Origin: Desulfobacterales bacterium
GTDB taxonomy: Bacteria; Desulfobacterota; Desulfobacteria; Desulfobacterales; JAFDCJ01
Length of the DNA stretch: 5,533 nucleotides
Reading direction: 5' to 3'
Assembly (NCBI GenBank): GCA_029939875.1
Contig: JAOZSC010000204.1
Span: 1-5,533 of the forward strand
Position 1 is the stretch's first letter; every line of letters begins with the position of its first letter. Below, piece after piece: positions 5,316 through 5,533 of this stretch. Under the pieces are notes generated by a model. That model searched no databases. It was not told where the DNA came from and was given only the letters and a program-made list of their open reading frames with translations. The position numbers and the translations under genes are program-made.

Positions 5316-5533
5316 AATGGGACAGCAGTCAAAAAGATGCATCGGCCAGGCGACCGCCGGGTTTGCTTTGGGATCTGATAGAAAATCTTTCTCATCTTCC
5401 CACTGCGGAACGGGCTGCTGTTTTTTTTGGGCGCTTTTTATTTTTGCGTCCATCATATCGCGAATCGTGAGCGGAAACTGCGCCTTGGGGTTCAGCGGAG
5501 CATTGTTGTGACTTTTGATGGTTACATTCATCT
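5316..5533 (-). pseudogene. SCP2-type thiolase fragment, truncated and running off the window edge
   Basis: About 72 codons of the middle of a thiolase of the SCP2/lipid-transfer type (acetyl-CoA acetyltransferase-like). Recognisable parts are VTIKSHNNAPLNPKAQFPL, a charged insertion (PVPQWEDEKDF), then NPAVAWPMHLFDCCPI, which in intact enzymes continues as SDGA before the catalytic C-terminal half. Here it stops after CCPI and continues in frame into LLPELGDFQVP and the GC-rich hairpin repeat, with a stop at 5178-5180. An ATG at 5531 is present, but family alignment suggests the gene begins further right, outside the window. The C-terminal half with its catalytic residues is missing at this locus, so no thiolase activity is expected. 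Confidence 0.72.

Overview
The window looks like a chromosomal segment of an anaerobic deltaproteobacterium (Desulfobacterota, probably close to Desulfobacterales). This is inferred from the style of the proteins: a YihY membrane protein with a C-terminal helix-turn-helix extension, a MetE-like TIM-barrel protein carrying an HLCGNPDW motif, and remnants of an acyl-CoA/thiolase gene set with GC-rich hairpin repeats. No rRNA or tRNA gene is present to confirm it.

Left part (1-3344, all minus strand, transcribed right to left): a secreted FecR-domain protein (3344-2601), a YihY/BrkB-type inner-membrane protein with a winged-helix-like tail (2531-1179), and a MetE/UROD-superfamily methyltransferase-like protein with a GTG start (1063-38). 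The spacing (69 and 115 bases) and shared direction allow one transcript from a good sigma-70-type promoter candidate at 3387-3415, but the three products have no evident common pathway.

Middle (3345-3657): a divergent intergenic region holding the FecR promoter, a 7-bp perfect dyad in front of the rightward gene, and a short stretch with coding-like codon use that may be a gene remnant. The rightward gene (3658-4116) encodes a small exported DUF2780 protein.

Right part (4166-5533, minus strand) is the most unusual section. Read in the transcription direction it contains an internal piece of an SCP2-type thiolase, a pair of GC-rich nested hairpin repeats, the start of a DUF35 zinc-ribbon/OB-fold protein, about 37 codons of a FabG-like short-chain dehydrogenase, and two separated pieces of an AMP-forming acyl-CoA synthetase. 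All pieces face the same way, and none has an internal stop in its own frame. They are spliced at sharp junctions: two in frame, one frameshifted, one into the repeat region. The simplest reading is a former thiolase-DUF35-SDR-acyl-CoA synthetase operon, of the kind used for acyl-CoA or aromatic/aliphatic acid metabolism, that collapsed through several deletions, probably at short homologies. An assembly chimera is the main alternative. None of the four enzymes should be functional as encoded here.
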